A stretch of DNA of 64,000 bases. It comes from Celerinatantimonas sp046054165 (lineage in GTDB: Bacteria; Pseudomonadota; Gammaproteobacteria; Enterobacterales; Celerinatantimonadaceae). Shown one piece after another: positions 37,234 through 47,282 of this stretch (position 1 is the stretch's first letter; the number at the start of each line of letters is the position of its first letter). Where the stretch lies: assembly GCF_046054165.1 (NCBI RefSeq), contig NZ_JBFNXK010000001.1, positions 372,001 to 436,000 on the forward strand, in the 5' to 3' direction. The notes under the pieces are model-generated. The model was not told where the DNA came from. It saw nothing but the letters and a program-made list of their open reading frames with translations, and did no database searches. A program made the translations under genes and the position numbers.

Positions 37234-39366
37234 CTAATTTATCATTTCTTGATTACGCCATAACTGCCGTTTTTCAAGCAACTGAAGGGATTGTTCAACC
37301 ACCAGACTATTTCGACCTGACAACATTTTTTCCCCATCAGCCACTTCATCAAACTGAGTATCCAGACAACGAAACCACCCCATATCTGCAGCCAGCTTAG
37401 GTAATCGATAAGGTAGCTGTACCGAACTAGCATTGATTAATAGCAATAAGTGTTCCTCTTTGCCCTGTGAATAATATTCAACCATGATGGCTTTATGATG
37501 GCCTTGCCGCCAGTCGTCTTCACCCATCGGCAATCCATCGGGACGTAACCATCGGACTTCATGATCAACCTGATGCGGTTTAGCCCCCCGAAACTGATCA
37601 TGCTCCAAATGCAATCGTGTAAAGATTTGAAACCGTTGACGAAAACTAATCACCGTCTGAGTAAAACGGACCAATGATTGATTCTGTTCATACAGCATCC
37701 AATCCACCCAACTCATACTATTATCTTGGCAATAAGCGTTGTTATTCCCCTTCTGAGTTCGGCCGAATTCATCACCCGCCAGCATATGTGGGATCCCTTG
37801 CGCAAACATTAACGATGCAATGAGATTTCGTTTCTGCTGATTACGCTTCGCCAATATGGACAAATTATGCGTTAAACCTTCCCAACCATAGTTGCAAGAA
37901 ATGTTATGACCATGCCCATCTCGATTTCCTTCTTTATTCGCTTCATTATGGCGTCGTTCGTAACTCACTAAATCTTCTAATGTAAATCCATCGTGATAAC
38001 AAATGAAATTGACGCTGGAATGTAAACTCCTAAACTCTCCAGGGAACAAATCACGAGACCCCATCATTCGAGTAGCAAATTCAGCAAGAGTGCCATCATC
38101 ACCTCGCCAGAAAGCACGTAAATTATCCCGAAAATGGTCATTACATTCATGCCAATCATAGGGAAATCCACCCACTTGATATCCGTTAGGCCCTATATCC
38201 CACGGTTCAGCGATCAACTTAACCTGATTGAGCACCGGATCCTGCTGCAACACTTTGAAAAAACAATTGAAGCTGCTAAACCCATGCCATTCTCGACCAA
38301 CTGTCACCGCCAGATCGAAACGAAATCCGTCTACTTGCATTTCAGTGACCCAATACCGCAAACAATCGATCACCAGTCTCAATGTATGCGGATCGGCCAC
38401 ATTGAGGGTATTACCACAACCACTGTAGTTGGCATAACTCTGATAATCTGGATATGCGCCACTGTGTTCGAACAGATAATAGTGTCGGTTCGCCAATCCT
38501 CGCAAACTCAGCGTTGGGCCCCCTTTGCCCCCTTCAGCAGTATGGTTGAACACGATATCAAGAATGACTTCTAAACCCTGACGATGTAATTCCCGAACCA
38601 TTGTCTTAAATTCAATAACCGCATCGCCACAGCTATAGCGTGGATCTGGAGCAAAAAATGCGATCGGGTTATATCCCCAATAGTTGGTTAATCCCATAGC
38701 GGTCAATCGGGCTTCACTCATGAATGCAGTGATCGGCATCAGTTGCAAACTGGTCACCCCCAATGATTTGAGATAACTCAAAACAGCTGGGTTGATCAGC
38801 CCCAGATAAGTTCCTTGTTGGGGTTCAGGAACTTCAGGATGTAATCGAGTAAACCCTTTTACATGTAATTCATATAAAACCGTATCAATAGAATTGATAC
38901 AAGGCCGGGTTACCCCTTGCCAGTCGAACTGATCATCGACGACAACTGATTTGGCAATCATCGCGCCGTCGTCTTGTTCATAAAGTTTTCCGTTCCATAT
39001 TTGCGGCCGACTAAGCGCTTTGGCATAGGGGTCAATCAATAACCGATCTGGGATAAAAATATCCCCTAGATCCGGCCTGAAATCACCATAAGCCCGGTAA
39101 CCATATAACTGTCCGGCACTAATTCCTCGGATATATCCATAATGATACCCACCAAAACGTCCGGGGAGTTTAAAGCGACAAATTTCGTTTTCTTCGTCAT
39201 CAAACAGGCACAATTCAATCCAATGAGCCGTTCCGGCAAATACCGAAAAATTACAGCCGTCACTATCTAATGTTGCTCCCAAAGGAGAACGATCTCCCGG
39301 AAATAAAACAAACTTTCCGAAAGCAGCCACTTGCTCATGTGTAGAAAACGAATCTCGTTGCGCCAT
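37234..39366 (-). CDS. glgX: Glycogen debranching enzyme (isoamylase type)
   Basis: 710 residues from ATG 39366. GH13 enzyme with N-terminal CBM48 (about 25-120), catalytic nucleophile Asp in DGFRFDLAVT, acid Glu in LIAEPWD and third Asp in YHDGFTLEDLV. Hydrolyses alpha-1,6 branches of limit dextrin. Starts 6 bp after glgB. Somewhat longer than E. coli GlgX (657). Third gene of the malQ-glgB-glgX group. Confidence 0.94.
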   Translation of the reverse strand: MAQRDSFSTHEQVAAFGKFVLFPGDRSPLGATLDSDGCNFSVFAGTAHWIELCLFDDEENEICRFKLPGRFGGYHYGYIRGISAGQLYGYRAYGDFRPDLGDIFIPDRLLIDPYAKALSRPQIWNGKLYEQDDGAMIAKSVVVDDQFDWQGVTRPCINSIDTVLYELHVKGFTRLHPEVPEPQQGTYLGLINPAVLSYLKSLGVTSLQLMPITAFMSEARLTAMGLTNYWGYNPIAFFAPDPRYSCGDAVIEFKTMVRELHRQGLEVILDIVFNHTAEGGKGGPTLSLRGLANRHYYLFEHSGAYPDYQSYANYSGCGNTLNVADPHTLRLVIDCLRYWVTEMQVDGFRFDLAVTVGREWHGFSSFNCFFKVLQQDPVLNQVKLIAEPWDIGPNGYQVGGFPYDWHECNDHFRDNLRAFWRGDDGTLAEFATRMMGSRDLFPGEFRSLHSSVNFICYHDGFTLEDLVSYERRHNEANKEGNRDGHGHNISCNYGWEGLTHNLSILAKRNQQKRNLIASLMFAQGIPHMLAGDEFGRTQKGNNNAYCQDNSMSWVDWMLYEQNQSLVRFTQTVISFRQRFQIFTRLHLEHDQFRGAKPHQVDHEVRWLRPDGLPMGEDDWRQGHHKAIMVEYYSQGKEEHLLLLINASSVQLPYRLPKLAADMGWFRCLDTQFDEVADGEKMLSGRNSLVVEQSLQLLEKRQLWRNQEMIN

Positions 39367-39372
39367 AGGCAA

Positions 39373-41586
39373 TTAAATCTCTTGTCGACTGATATAAAGA
39401 GTAGCTAAAGGCGGCAATTTTAATGCAATGGAATAACTTCTTCCCTGCCAACTTAAAGCTTCGGCTTCCATCATCATGTCCACCGGATAGCCACTCCCCC
39501 AATATTGTGAGTCGTCACTATTAAAGAGTATTTTATACATGCCGGGCTCAGGAACACCGATCCGATAATCATCATCAGGGATCGGAGTAAAGTTACAGAC
39601 CACGATAATCGATTGCTTTTCGGTTAACGCATTTCGCTGAAAAACCAAAACACTCTTTTGCCAGTCAGCGTAATCAATCCACTCAAACCCTTCATGCTGA
39701 TAATCGCCTTCATATAACCCCGGATGTTGTCGATAAAAGTGATTTAGATCCCGGGTTACACGCTGTTGCCCTTGGTGCCGGTCATATTGCAGGATATCCC
39801 ATTCAATACTGGCATCATGATCCCATTCACTCACCTGAGCAATTTCATTGCCCATGAAGTTCAATTTTTTCCCCGGATGAGCAAACATAAATGCGGTATA
39901 AGCCCGTAAATTAGCCGCCTGCTGCCATTCATCTCCCGGCATTTTCCCAAGCAACGAACCTTTACCATAAACGACTTCATCATGAGACAATGGCAAGACA
40001 AAATTTTCATCATAGTTATAGACCATCGCAAAGGTAATTTCATTGTGATGGTATTTACGGAACAGGGGATCCTGAGACATATATTCCAATGAATCATGCA
40101 TCCACCCCATATTCCATTTAAATCCGAAGCCTAATCCCCCTAAATAAGTCGGGCGGGATACGCCAGAAAAGGCGGTCGATTCTTCGGCAATAGTAATCGC
40201 CTTTGGAAATTCGCCATAAACCTCTTCATTAAACCATTTCAGAAAACTAATCGCTTCATAGTTCTCGTTTCCACCGTCCACATTTGGGATCCATTCTCCG
40301 GCTTCACGGGAATAATCCCAATACAACATCGATGCCACCGCATCAGCCCGGATCCCATCGACATGAAAATAATCAAACCAGATCAACCCACTGGCAATCA
40401 GAAAACGGCGAACTGTATCTCGACCAAAATCATAAATATAACTATTCCAATCCTTATGCCAACCGCGCAAAGGATCTTCGTATTCATAAAGAGGAGTGCC
40501 ATCAAAACGAGCCAAACCATGTGCATCTGATGGAAAATGTGCCGGAACCCAGTCAATAATGACCCCGATCCCCGCCTGATGGCACTGATCCACCAGATAT
40601 TTAAAATCATCAGGATGACCATAACGACTAGTTGGCGCAAACAGGCCTATCGGCTGATATCCCCATGAACCATCAAATGGATATTCCGCTACCGGCATCA
40701 TTTCAATATGGGTGTACCCCATATCCGTCACATAAGCGACCAGTTCATCCGCTAGTTGCCGATAACTTAAAGAAGCCCATCCAAAGCTATTATGCTGGCG
40801 TTTCCATGATCCTAAATGGACCTCATAAATACTCATTGGCTGATGAATCGGGTCACTTTTTCGCTGCTGCCAACCCTGATCATGCCATTGATAAGATTGA
40901 TGATCCCAAACCACCGAGGCTAGCGATGGAAATTGTTCCGCATAAAATCCAACCGGATCGGCTTTATGGGGGAGCATCGTTCCATCACTGGCTTTCAGTT
41001 CATATTTATACCGCTGCCCTGACGCCATCTCTGGAATAAATAAAACCCAATGTCCATCCTGACATTTCTGCATGGGATGACGCCGTCCATCCCAGCCGTT
41101 AAAATCGCCAACGACACTCACACTCATCGCATTCGGTGCATAAACGGCAAATCGAACCCCTTTGACTTGGTACGTTCCCAATGCCATCACCATCAACTGA
41201 GCGCCTAATACCCGATACCAACTGCGAACATTGTTATCTAACCGCTCTAATCCCTGATATGCGACTTCTTTAAACGCATAAGGATCCCATCGTTGACAAC
41301 ATCGTCCAGAGAAATGAACAATAAATTGATATCCGCTTGCAAATAATTCCGCCTGAGGAAGTTCAAAGAGTCCATCTGGATCGAGACAGGTCATAATTCG
41401 GCCCCGAGATTGATCTGGAGTCACGACCTCAACTTTAACCGCTCCGGGATACCATGCCCGAATACAGGCACTATCTCTCAAAGAAGAGGCCGGAAGAAAA
41501 CCCAACTCCGAAAAAGGATAAGTCAACCGAACATTTTCTAACTTAGTTACCAGTGAAAGCTGATCAGATATCAATTCAGAATTCAT
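39373..41586 (-). CDS. glgB: 1,4-alpha-glucan branching enzyme
   Basis: 737 residues, GH13 with two N-terminal beta-sandwich domains (about 20-120, and CBM48 135-225 with FNGWDGRRHPM). Nucleophile Asp in DGIRADAVASM, Glu in IAEESTAFSGV and Asp in LSHDEVVYGKGS are present. Introduces alpha-1,6 branches into glycogen. No glgC or glgA lies nearby, so synthesis genes must be elsewhere. Confidence 0.96.
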   Translation of the reverse strand: MNSELISDQLSLVTKLENVRLTYPFSELGFLPASSLRDSACIRAWYPGAVKVEVVTPDQSRGRIMTCLDPDGLFELPQAELFASGYQFIVHFSGRCCQRWDPYAFKEVAYQGLERLDNNVRSWYRVLGAQLMVMALGTYQVKGVRFAVYAPNAMSVSVVGDFNGWDGRRHPMQKCQDGHWVLFIPEMASGQRYKYELKASDGTMLPHKADPVGFYAEQFPSLASVVWDHQSYQWHDQGWQQRKSDPIHQPMSIYEVHLGSWKRQHNSFGWASLSYRQLADELVAYVTDMGYTHIEMMPVAEYPFDGSWGYQPIGLFAPTSRYGHPDDFKYLVDQCHQAGIGVIIDWVPAHFPSDAHGLARFDGTPLYEYEDPLRGWHKDWNSYIYDFGRDTVRRFLIASGLIWFDYFHVDGIRADAVASMLYWDYSREAGEWIPNVDGGNENYEAISFLKWFNEEVYGEFPKAITIAEESTAFSGVSRPTYLGGLGFGFKWNMGWMHDSLEYMSQDPLFRKYHHNEITFAMVYNYDENFVLPLSHDEVVYGKGSLLGKMPGDEWQQAANLRAYTAFMFAHPGKKLNFMGNEIAQVSEWDHDASIEWDILQYDRHQGQQRVTRDLNHFYRQHPGLYEGDYQHEGFEWIDYADWQKSVLVFQRNALTEKQSIIVVCNFTPIPDDDYRIGVPEPGMYKILFNSDDSQYWGSGYPVDMMMEAEALSWQGRSYSIALKLPPLATLYISRQEI

Positions 41587-41679
41587 ATATCAAACCTTGT
41601 TTAACGCCTACTCATAAGAGTAAGGCACAATCATGACGCATAACGATTTGACGGCTCACTAAATCGCTTCCAACAACCC

Positions 41680-43878
41680 CTAATGGTGTGAACTAACCTC
41701 ACGCCGGGCTTCACTCAGTTGTTTCATTAAATCGAGAATATAAGGATCACTAAACAATGCTTCGAGGGTCGCACTTAATTTACGACGCCAATTGGGATAT
41801 TCCTGGCTGGTTCCAGGGACATTAACAGGGAGTTCCATGTTCAGCCAATCATCAAGTTGTAGCGACAACAATGCAGACTGGCCTCTGGCCATATGTAACT
41901 GCATCCCATGATTCAAGTTCTGATCCATCGGAACCCACGCTGCATCTCGGCCAATAAAATCAGGTATGGAATGATGCCCATGCAAACTATTTAAAATTTG
42001 TTGTTTACAAAATAATCGTTGATCAAATAACTGCTTTAATTTTTCGGGATCCGGGTATAACCCCAGTTTTTCACCTAATTTCAGATCCTCACAATGCCAA
42101 AATCCAAGCAATGTCGCCATATCATGAGTCGTTAGTGCAGCCAACGCCTGTTCTGGATAGTGTTTCGGAGAGATATATCCACCATCTGGAGCTTGTGAGA
42201 AAAAGAAAACCCGATAGGAATGAATACCATTATTTTGCAGCACCTCAAAAATGCCATCAGGAACCGTTCCTAGATCTTCACCGACAATCAGACACCGATT
42301 TCGGTGACTTTCCAACACTAAAATAGCCAATAAGTCATCAATGGGATATTGAATATAGGCACCATCTCGGGCCTCCTTACCCACCGGAATCCACCACAAC
42401 CGCAGCAATCCCATGACATGATCAATCCGCAATGCACCACAAGCATGCATATTACGCCGGAATAAATCGATCAAAGGCTGATACCTTTGTGCTTTCATCT
42501 GGCTCGGATCCATGGGCGGTAATCCCCAATCCTGTCCCAACGGACCTAAAACATCCGGTGGAGCCCCAACATGACACCCCAAATTATAAATTGAGCGATT
42601 TCGCCATACTTCCTGACTCCCCGAACTCACCCCAACAGCAACGTCACAAAATAAACCAATCGTCATTTGTTTTTGTTCAGCGACCCGTTCGGCAGCCTCT
42701 AGCTGCTCATTAGCAACCCATTGTAGCCAAGCGAAAAATACAACTTGGTCACGATGCTCTAACGCCCACTGCTGTGTCGTTTGCGAGGTATAATTCTGAA
42801 ATTCCGAAGGCCAACTTCGCCAATGCTCATCGATACCATCCTGATGACAAAACATCACCTGCAAGGCATCAAATGTTGCCTGAGCATGTAACGATTCGCC
42901 TCCCTGTTGATAAAACTGAGCAAACGATCCTCGGCGTTTATGGGTATCCGGCAACTGATTAAACTGCTTAAAAACCCGTTCCAACATCGGTAATTTAACC
43001 GCCATCACCGCGCTGTAATCAACCCAATCTAACGCCCGAAGTTCAGAGAGTCGTTGCTGAAATGATGCTGATTGAACCTCAATGCACGCACCACTTGTGA
43101 CAAACTCAGGAATCGATTCCACATCGATATAAATGACATTAAGCCAGCGACGAGAAGATGGACTATATGGACTCGCATTTTCAGGCCATCCCGGATGAAG
43201 TGCATGCAAGGGATTTACCCCAACAAAATCACCCCCGCCATCCGCAATAAATCCCACCAGCGTGGCCAAATCCGTAAAATCACCAATCCCCCAGTTACGT
43301 TCACTGCGCAGAGAATAAAGTTGAACCGTAACGCCCCAAACTTTCTTTCCTTGTTCAATCGCAGCTGGTTTATAAGCCCTACGGGGCGCCACAATATAGC
43401 GACTCGTAGCGAGTCGCTCCGACTTTCCATGCTGATAAATAGACAACTGGTGATAACCGTCATCAAGTTGTAACCCAGTTACAACCCAGTAGGCCCCCAT
43501 CGCTTTTCCATCGATTTGTTCTCTTTCATTCGCAACCATTTGATCAGGATAAACAGTACCATCGAATAATTGCCCCTGCTCCGTTTCCAAAACCCAGTCA
43601 AATCCTTCAGGCTGATTCATCGGGCAGCGCAACAGAAATTCAATCGATTGTCCCTGCCTACGGCAGATAACCGGTTCCAGATAATGCTGCCAGTGTTCAT
43701 ATAAAACATGCTGAATCTGTTGATTTAATTGCGATTGATGATCAACGGCATAACCCATTGCCGTGAGCAATGCTTTCAAATTATCGGGAGCTACCTCGGC
43801 TGGTTGCCCCCAAGCATCGATAAAATGTCGAGTAATCCCATGCAGGTCTAATAATTTATTCAGTTCAGGGGTAACCAT
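41680..43878 (-). CDS. malQ: 4-alpha-glucanotransferase (amylomaltase)
   Basis: 732 residues from ATG 43878 (GGAGAG ribosome-binding site); the frame opens at 44037 but the first 53 codons are unsupported. GH77 catalytic region with nucleophile Asp in RIDHVMGLLRLWW, Glu in VGEDLGTVP and Asp in TTHDMATLLGFW. Disproportionates maltodextrins released from glycogen. First gene of malQ-glgB-glgX, with its promoter sharing the region upstream of gapA. Confidence 0.94.
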   Translation of the reverse strand: MVTPELNKLLDLHGITRHFIDAWGQPAEVAPDNLKALLTAMGYAVDHQSQLNQQIQHVLYEHWQHYLEPVICRRQGQSIEFLLRCPMNQPEGFDWVLETEQGQLFDGTVYPDQMVANEREQIDGKAMGAYWVVTGLQLDDGYHQLSIYQHGKSERLATSRYIVAPRRAYKPAAIEQGKKVWGVTVQLYSLRSERNWGIGDFTDLATLVGFIADGGGDFVGVNPLHALHPGWPENASPYSPSSRRWLNVIYIDVESIPEFVTSGACIEVQSASFQQRLSELRALDWVDYSAVMAVKLPMLERVFKQFNQLPDTHKRRGSFAQFYQQGGESLHAQATFDALQVMFCHQDGIDEHWRSWPSEFQNYTSQTTQQWALEHRDQVVFFAWLQWVANEQLEAAERVAEQKQMTIGLFCDVAVGVSSGSQEVWRNRSIYNLGCHVGAPPDVLGPLGQDWGLPPMDPSQMKAQRYQPLIDLFRRNMHACGALRIDHVMGLLRLWWIPVGKEARDGAYIQYPIDDLLAILVLESHRNRCLIVGEDLGTVPDGIFEVLQNNGIHSYRVFFFSQAPDGGYISPKHYPEQALAALTTHDMATLLGFWHCEDLKLGEKLGLYPDPEKLKQLFDQRLFCKQQILNSLHGHHSIPDFIGRDAAWVPMDQNLNHGMQLHMARGQSALLSLQLDDWLNMELPVNVPGTSQEYPNWRRKLSATLEALFSDPYILDLMKQLSEARREVSSHH

Positions 43879-44207
43879 ATCTCTCCGCATCGATATCTGC
43901 AAAAAACCTAATAACTTCAATAAGTGTAAGACAGATGTTGAGTATTTACTCGATGAATCAAAATAAAATCTTATGGCTCCAAATAAATTGTGTTGCCAAG
44001 GCTGTAATAAACCCCAAATCATGATAGAATTTTTCAACGAAAACGGCTGAAATTTGGTTGTGATCCAATCAAATGTAATTTTTTTTCATCAGTCAGTTTG
44101 ATTTCGCGCAAAAATATAGAAGTCCGCACTTGATCTTACGGTGGAATATTGTAAGTTTACGGGCAGTTTTTTTCGCTAACACTTCAGAATATAACTGGGT
44201 AGAAACT

Positions 44208-45203
44208 ATGACTATTAAAGTAGGTATTAACGGCTTTGGCCGTATCGGTCGCTTCGTATTCCGTGCTGCTCAAGAACGTGATGACATCGAAATTGTTGGT
44301 ATCAACGACTTGTTAGATGTTGAATACATGGCTTACATGCTGAAATACGACTCAACTCATGGCCGTTTCAACGGCGAAGTTAAAGTTGAAGGCGGTAACT
44401 TAATCGTTAACGGTAAAACTGTTCGCGTAACTGCAGAACGTGACCCAGCAAACCTGAAATGGGATGAAATTGGTGCAGACGTTGTTGCTGAAGGTACAGG
44501 TCTGTTCCTGACTGACGAAACAGCTCGTAAACACATCACTGCTGGCGCTAAAAAAGTTGTTATGACTGGCCCATCTAAAGACGCAACTCCAATGTTCGTT
44601 ATGGGTGTTAACGAAGCTAAATATGCAGGTCAGGATATCGTTTCTAACGCTTCTTGTACTACTAACTGTTTGGCTCCAATCGCTAAAGTACTGAACGACA
44701 ACTTCGGTATCGTAAGCGGTCTGATGACTACTGTTCACGCAACTACTGCAACTCAGAAAACTGTTGACGGTCCTTCTCACAAAGACTGGCGCGGTGGTCG
44801 TGGTGCTGCTCAGAACATCATCCCATCTTCAACTGGTGCTGCTAAAGCTGTAGGTAAAGTATTACCTGAATTGAACGGCAAACTGACTGGTATGGCATTC
44901 CGTGTCCCAACTCCAGACGTTTCTGTAGTTGACCTGACTGTTAACCTGGAAAAAGCTGCTAGCTACGATGAAATTTGTGCAGCTATGAAAAAAGCTTCAG
45001 AAGGCGAGCTGAAAGGTATTCTGGGTTACACTGAAGATGCAGTTGTTTCAACTGACTTCTTGGGTGAAGTTTGCACTTCAGTATTCGATGCTAAAGCCGG
45101 TATTGCTCTGACTGATAAATTCGTTAAAGTTGTATCTTGGTACGATAACGAAATCGGTTATTCAAACAAAGTTCTTGATTTGATTGCTCATATCTCTAAA
45201 TAA
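44208..45203 (+). CDS. gapA: Glyceraldehyde-3-phosphate dehydrogenase
   Basis: 331 residues from ATG 44208; the preceding 26 in-frame codons are not part of the protein. GINGFGRIGR NAD-binding motif at 7-16 and active-site Cys in SNASCTTNC near 150. Codon use is visibly different from neighbours (preference for GCT, GTT, CGT, AAC, CTG), as expected of a highly expressed glycolytic gene. Followed by a UUCG-loop terminator. Confidence 0.98.
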   Translation: MTIKVGINGFGRIGRFVFRAAQERDDIEIVGINDLLDVEYMAYMLKYDSTHGRFNGEVKVEGGNLIVNGKTVRVTAERDPANLKWDEIGADVVAEGTGLFLTDETARKHITAGAKKVVMTGPSKDATPMFVMGVNEAKYAGQDIVSNASCTTNCLAPIAKVLNDNFGIVSGLMTTVHATTATQKTVDGPSHKDWRGGRGAAQNIIPSSTGAAKAVGKVLPELNGKLTGMAFRVPTPDVSVVDLTVNLEKAASYDEICAAMKKASEGELKGILGYTEDAVVSTDFLGEVCTSVFDAKAGIALTDKFVKVVSWYDNEIGYSNKVLDLIAHISK

Positions 45204-45229
45204 GAGTTATCATAGCTAGAATCACATTA

Positions 45230-45253
45230 GGGTAGCTTCGGCTGCCCTTTTTT
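45230..45253 (+). terminator. gapA terminator with TTCG tetraloop
   Basis: GGGTAGC, TTCG, GCTGCCC then TTTTTT: a 7-bp stem with one G-T pair capped by a UUCG tetraloop. Confidence 0.93.
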
Positions 45254-45271
45254 ATTTATGGGAGTCTCATT

Positions 45272-46147
45272 ATGACAGAACGCCTTGAACAACTAGGTTT
45301 ATCGATCAAAGATCAACTGGATAATGCAGTATTCACCGCAGTAAATGATGCTGGCATTACTTTTTATTGGATTGATCATCCCCAAGGGAAAGCGCTAATT
45401 AGCGCCTATGGTGCTCATATCATCAGTTACCATCCCAATGGTCAACCAGAACAATTCTGGCTCAGTAAGACCAGCGCATTAGATGGAACCGCCCCTATTC
45501 GTGGAGGGGTGCCTATCTGCTGGCCTTGGTTTGGGAATACCAGACAACCAAACCACGGCTATGCGCGCGATCAGATATGGCAGTTAGGTGAGATAAAAAC
45601 AACTGAAGAATGTACTCAGATCACTTTGAGCCTTACCGATCAGATCGTCAAAGAGCACGAATTTAAATTCTTACTCGAATGTAAGTTCACTGTAGGTAAA
45701 ACATTGGCAATTGAATTAACCACAACCAATAAAGATACCCATTCCATCCAAATTTCTGGGGCACTGCACAGCTATTTTAATACCCAGCGAGATAGCGCTC
45801 AGGTTTCAGGCATGGGCCATGTCTATCAGGATAAAACCCGTAACTTTATTGAAGTGACTGATTCACAATTTTCTCTTTCTGAAGAAACAGATCGCCTCTA
45901 TCTTCATCCCGAAAAACATGTCACTCTGACACATGGTAACGGGCAGCAATTACATCTCACCCATCAAGGAGCAGATACGGTTGTGATCTGGAATCCGGGA
46001 GATAAAAAAGCAGAATCAATCCAAGATATCCATGCCGGAGGGGCTTCGGAATATCTCTGTGTTGAAGCTGTTAGGACTCAGCACCCTATCGAGTTAGCTC
46101 CTGAACAAAGCTATACTCTGTCGCAAACCTTGGAGCCACGCTCATAA
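45272..46147 (+). CDS. yeaD: Glucose-6-phosphate 1-epimerase (hexose-6-phosphate mutarotase)
   Basis: 291 residues, aldose-1-epimerase fold. GGVPICWPWFG, HGYARDQIW and SGALHSYFN carry the catalytic His residues and CVEAVRTQHP near the end is typical of YeaD. GGGAG ribosome-binding site. Follows gapA as in E. coli. Interconverts anomers of glucose-6-phosphate. Confidence 0.92.
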   Translation: MTERLEQLGLSIKDQLDNAVFTAVNDAGITFYWIDHPQGKALISAYGAHIISYHPNGQPEQFWLSKTSALDGTAPIRGGVPICWPWFGNTRQPNHGYARDQIWQLGEIKTTEECTQITLSLTDQIVKEHEFKFLLECKFTVGKTLAIELTTTNKDTHSIQISGALHSYFNTQRDSAQVSGMGHVYQDKTRNFIEVTDSQFSLSEETDRLYLHPEKHVTLTHGNGQQLHLTHQGADTVVIWNPGDKKAESIQDIHAGGASEYLCVEAVRTQHPIELAPEQSYTLSQTLEPRS

Positions 46148-46453
46148 GATAGCATCATTATTAATACCCAAGTCAGTACATGATGCCTCACCAAGACGGC
46201 CGTACAGAATGATCTAGTCAACGACAATCATTCATATGTGACGGCCGCCCAATAACGTCACAATCGCTTCACCCCAGCAAACTCATGTATAGTGCCGCAA
46301 AAATAATCATCATTAATCACTGAACGATACTGCCCTTTAAGCAACACTGTAGACATGGCTCTTTCGCTATTCTGAAAACCCACAATTATATTTATTTTTC
46401 ATATTGTTTAAGTAGAATGACTTCTCGCCATCAATTCTCCAAAGGTATTCTCA
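46148..46453. other. Intergenic region, 306 bp
   Basis: Between yeaD and the LOG gene, same strand. No ORF. It contains an imperfect inverted repeat around CGGCCG copies (46197-46202 and 46242-46247) with inner arms AATGAT/ATCATT, possibly the yeaD 3'-end hairpin. Confidence 0.5.
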
Positions 46454-47017
46454 ATGAAAAATATTGCCGTATTTTGTGGATCCAAATCAGGTCAATCCCC
46501 TTTATTTTCCCAGGCCGCAACCGAATTAGGCTCCTACTTTGCACAGCAAAATATCCGTTTAATTTATGGAGGTGGGAAAGTTGGCTTAATGGGAACTATC
46601 GCGGATGCAGTACTAAATGCCGGAGGAGAAGTTTTCGGTGTGATTCCAGAAAAATTGAAAGCTAAAGAAATAGCACACCCAAACCTAACTGAATTACTCG
46701 TTGTTTCAGATATGCATGAACGTAAAGCCAAAATGGCAGAACTTGCAGATGGTTTCATTGCTATGCCGGGAGGGGCTGGAACTCTGGAAGAAATCTCTGA
46801 AGTATGGACCTGGGCACAGCTCGGATATCACCAAAAACCATGTGCATTTTATAATATTAACCATTTCTATGATCCTCTCTTACAGATGATCGAACTAATG
46901 GTTACGCAAGGTTTTATGACTCAGTCATATTTGGATATGCTACTTGTATCTGATACTCCAGCGTCTCTCATCCATGCAATGCAACATTATGTTCCACCTC
47001 AAGAGAAATGGTCCTAA
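46454..47017 (+). CDS. LOG-family nucleoside 5'-monophosphate phosphoribohydrolase
   Basis: 187 residues, TIGR00730/LOG family. The PGGAGTLEE nucleotide-binding motif is at 105-113, with YGGGKVGLMG at 38-47 and the conserved Arg in MHERKAKM. Releases base from nucleoside monophosphates; plant and actinobacterial members activate cytokinins, while gammaproteobacterial members are linked to purine homeostasis. AAAGGT ribosome-binding site. Confidence 0.9.
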   Translation: MKNIAVFCGSKSGQSPLFSQAATELGSYFAQQNIRLIYGGGKVGLMGTIADAVLNAGGEVFGVIPEKLKAKEIAHPNLTELLVVSDMHERKAKMAELADGFIAMPGGAGTLEEISEVWTWAQLGYHQKPCAFYNINHFYDPLLQMIELMVTQGFMTQSYLDMLLVSDTPASLIHAMQHYVPPQEKWS

Positions 47018-47029
47018 CCGCTGAATTAG

Positions 47030-47080
47030 GTCCCTAAGGCCTTACCCCATCAATAACACGACAGGATAGCCCCTAGGGAC
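47030..47080. terminator. Hairpin between convergent LOG and ROK genes
   Basis: GTCCCTAAGGC (47030-47040) and GCCCCTAGGGAC (47069-47080) pair with one bulge, 12 bp after the LOG stop. No T-run; terminator role is a guess from position. Confidence 0.4.
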
Positions 47081-47282
47081 TGATTGGCTTAAATCGCCTG
47101 CAAGCCACAACGCGTGACTTGATAAAAATCAATAATCACCAATTTTTATCGATATTACTATCATTAAATAGTCGGTAATTTCTTTCTAAAATGATGTTAT
47201 AAAACAACAAAATAATACGTCGCTGAACATCTAAAAAATATCCATCGGCTATGCGGTTCTCGAATGTTAGTATGGAGCATAT

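Noticed and set aside
44400..44780. 126-codon minus-strand frame inside gapA
   Set aside because: Shadow caused by gapA's strong codon bias.
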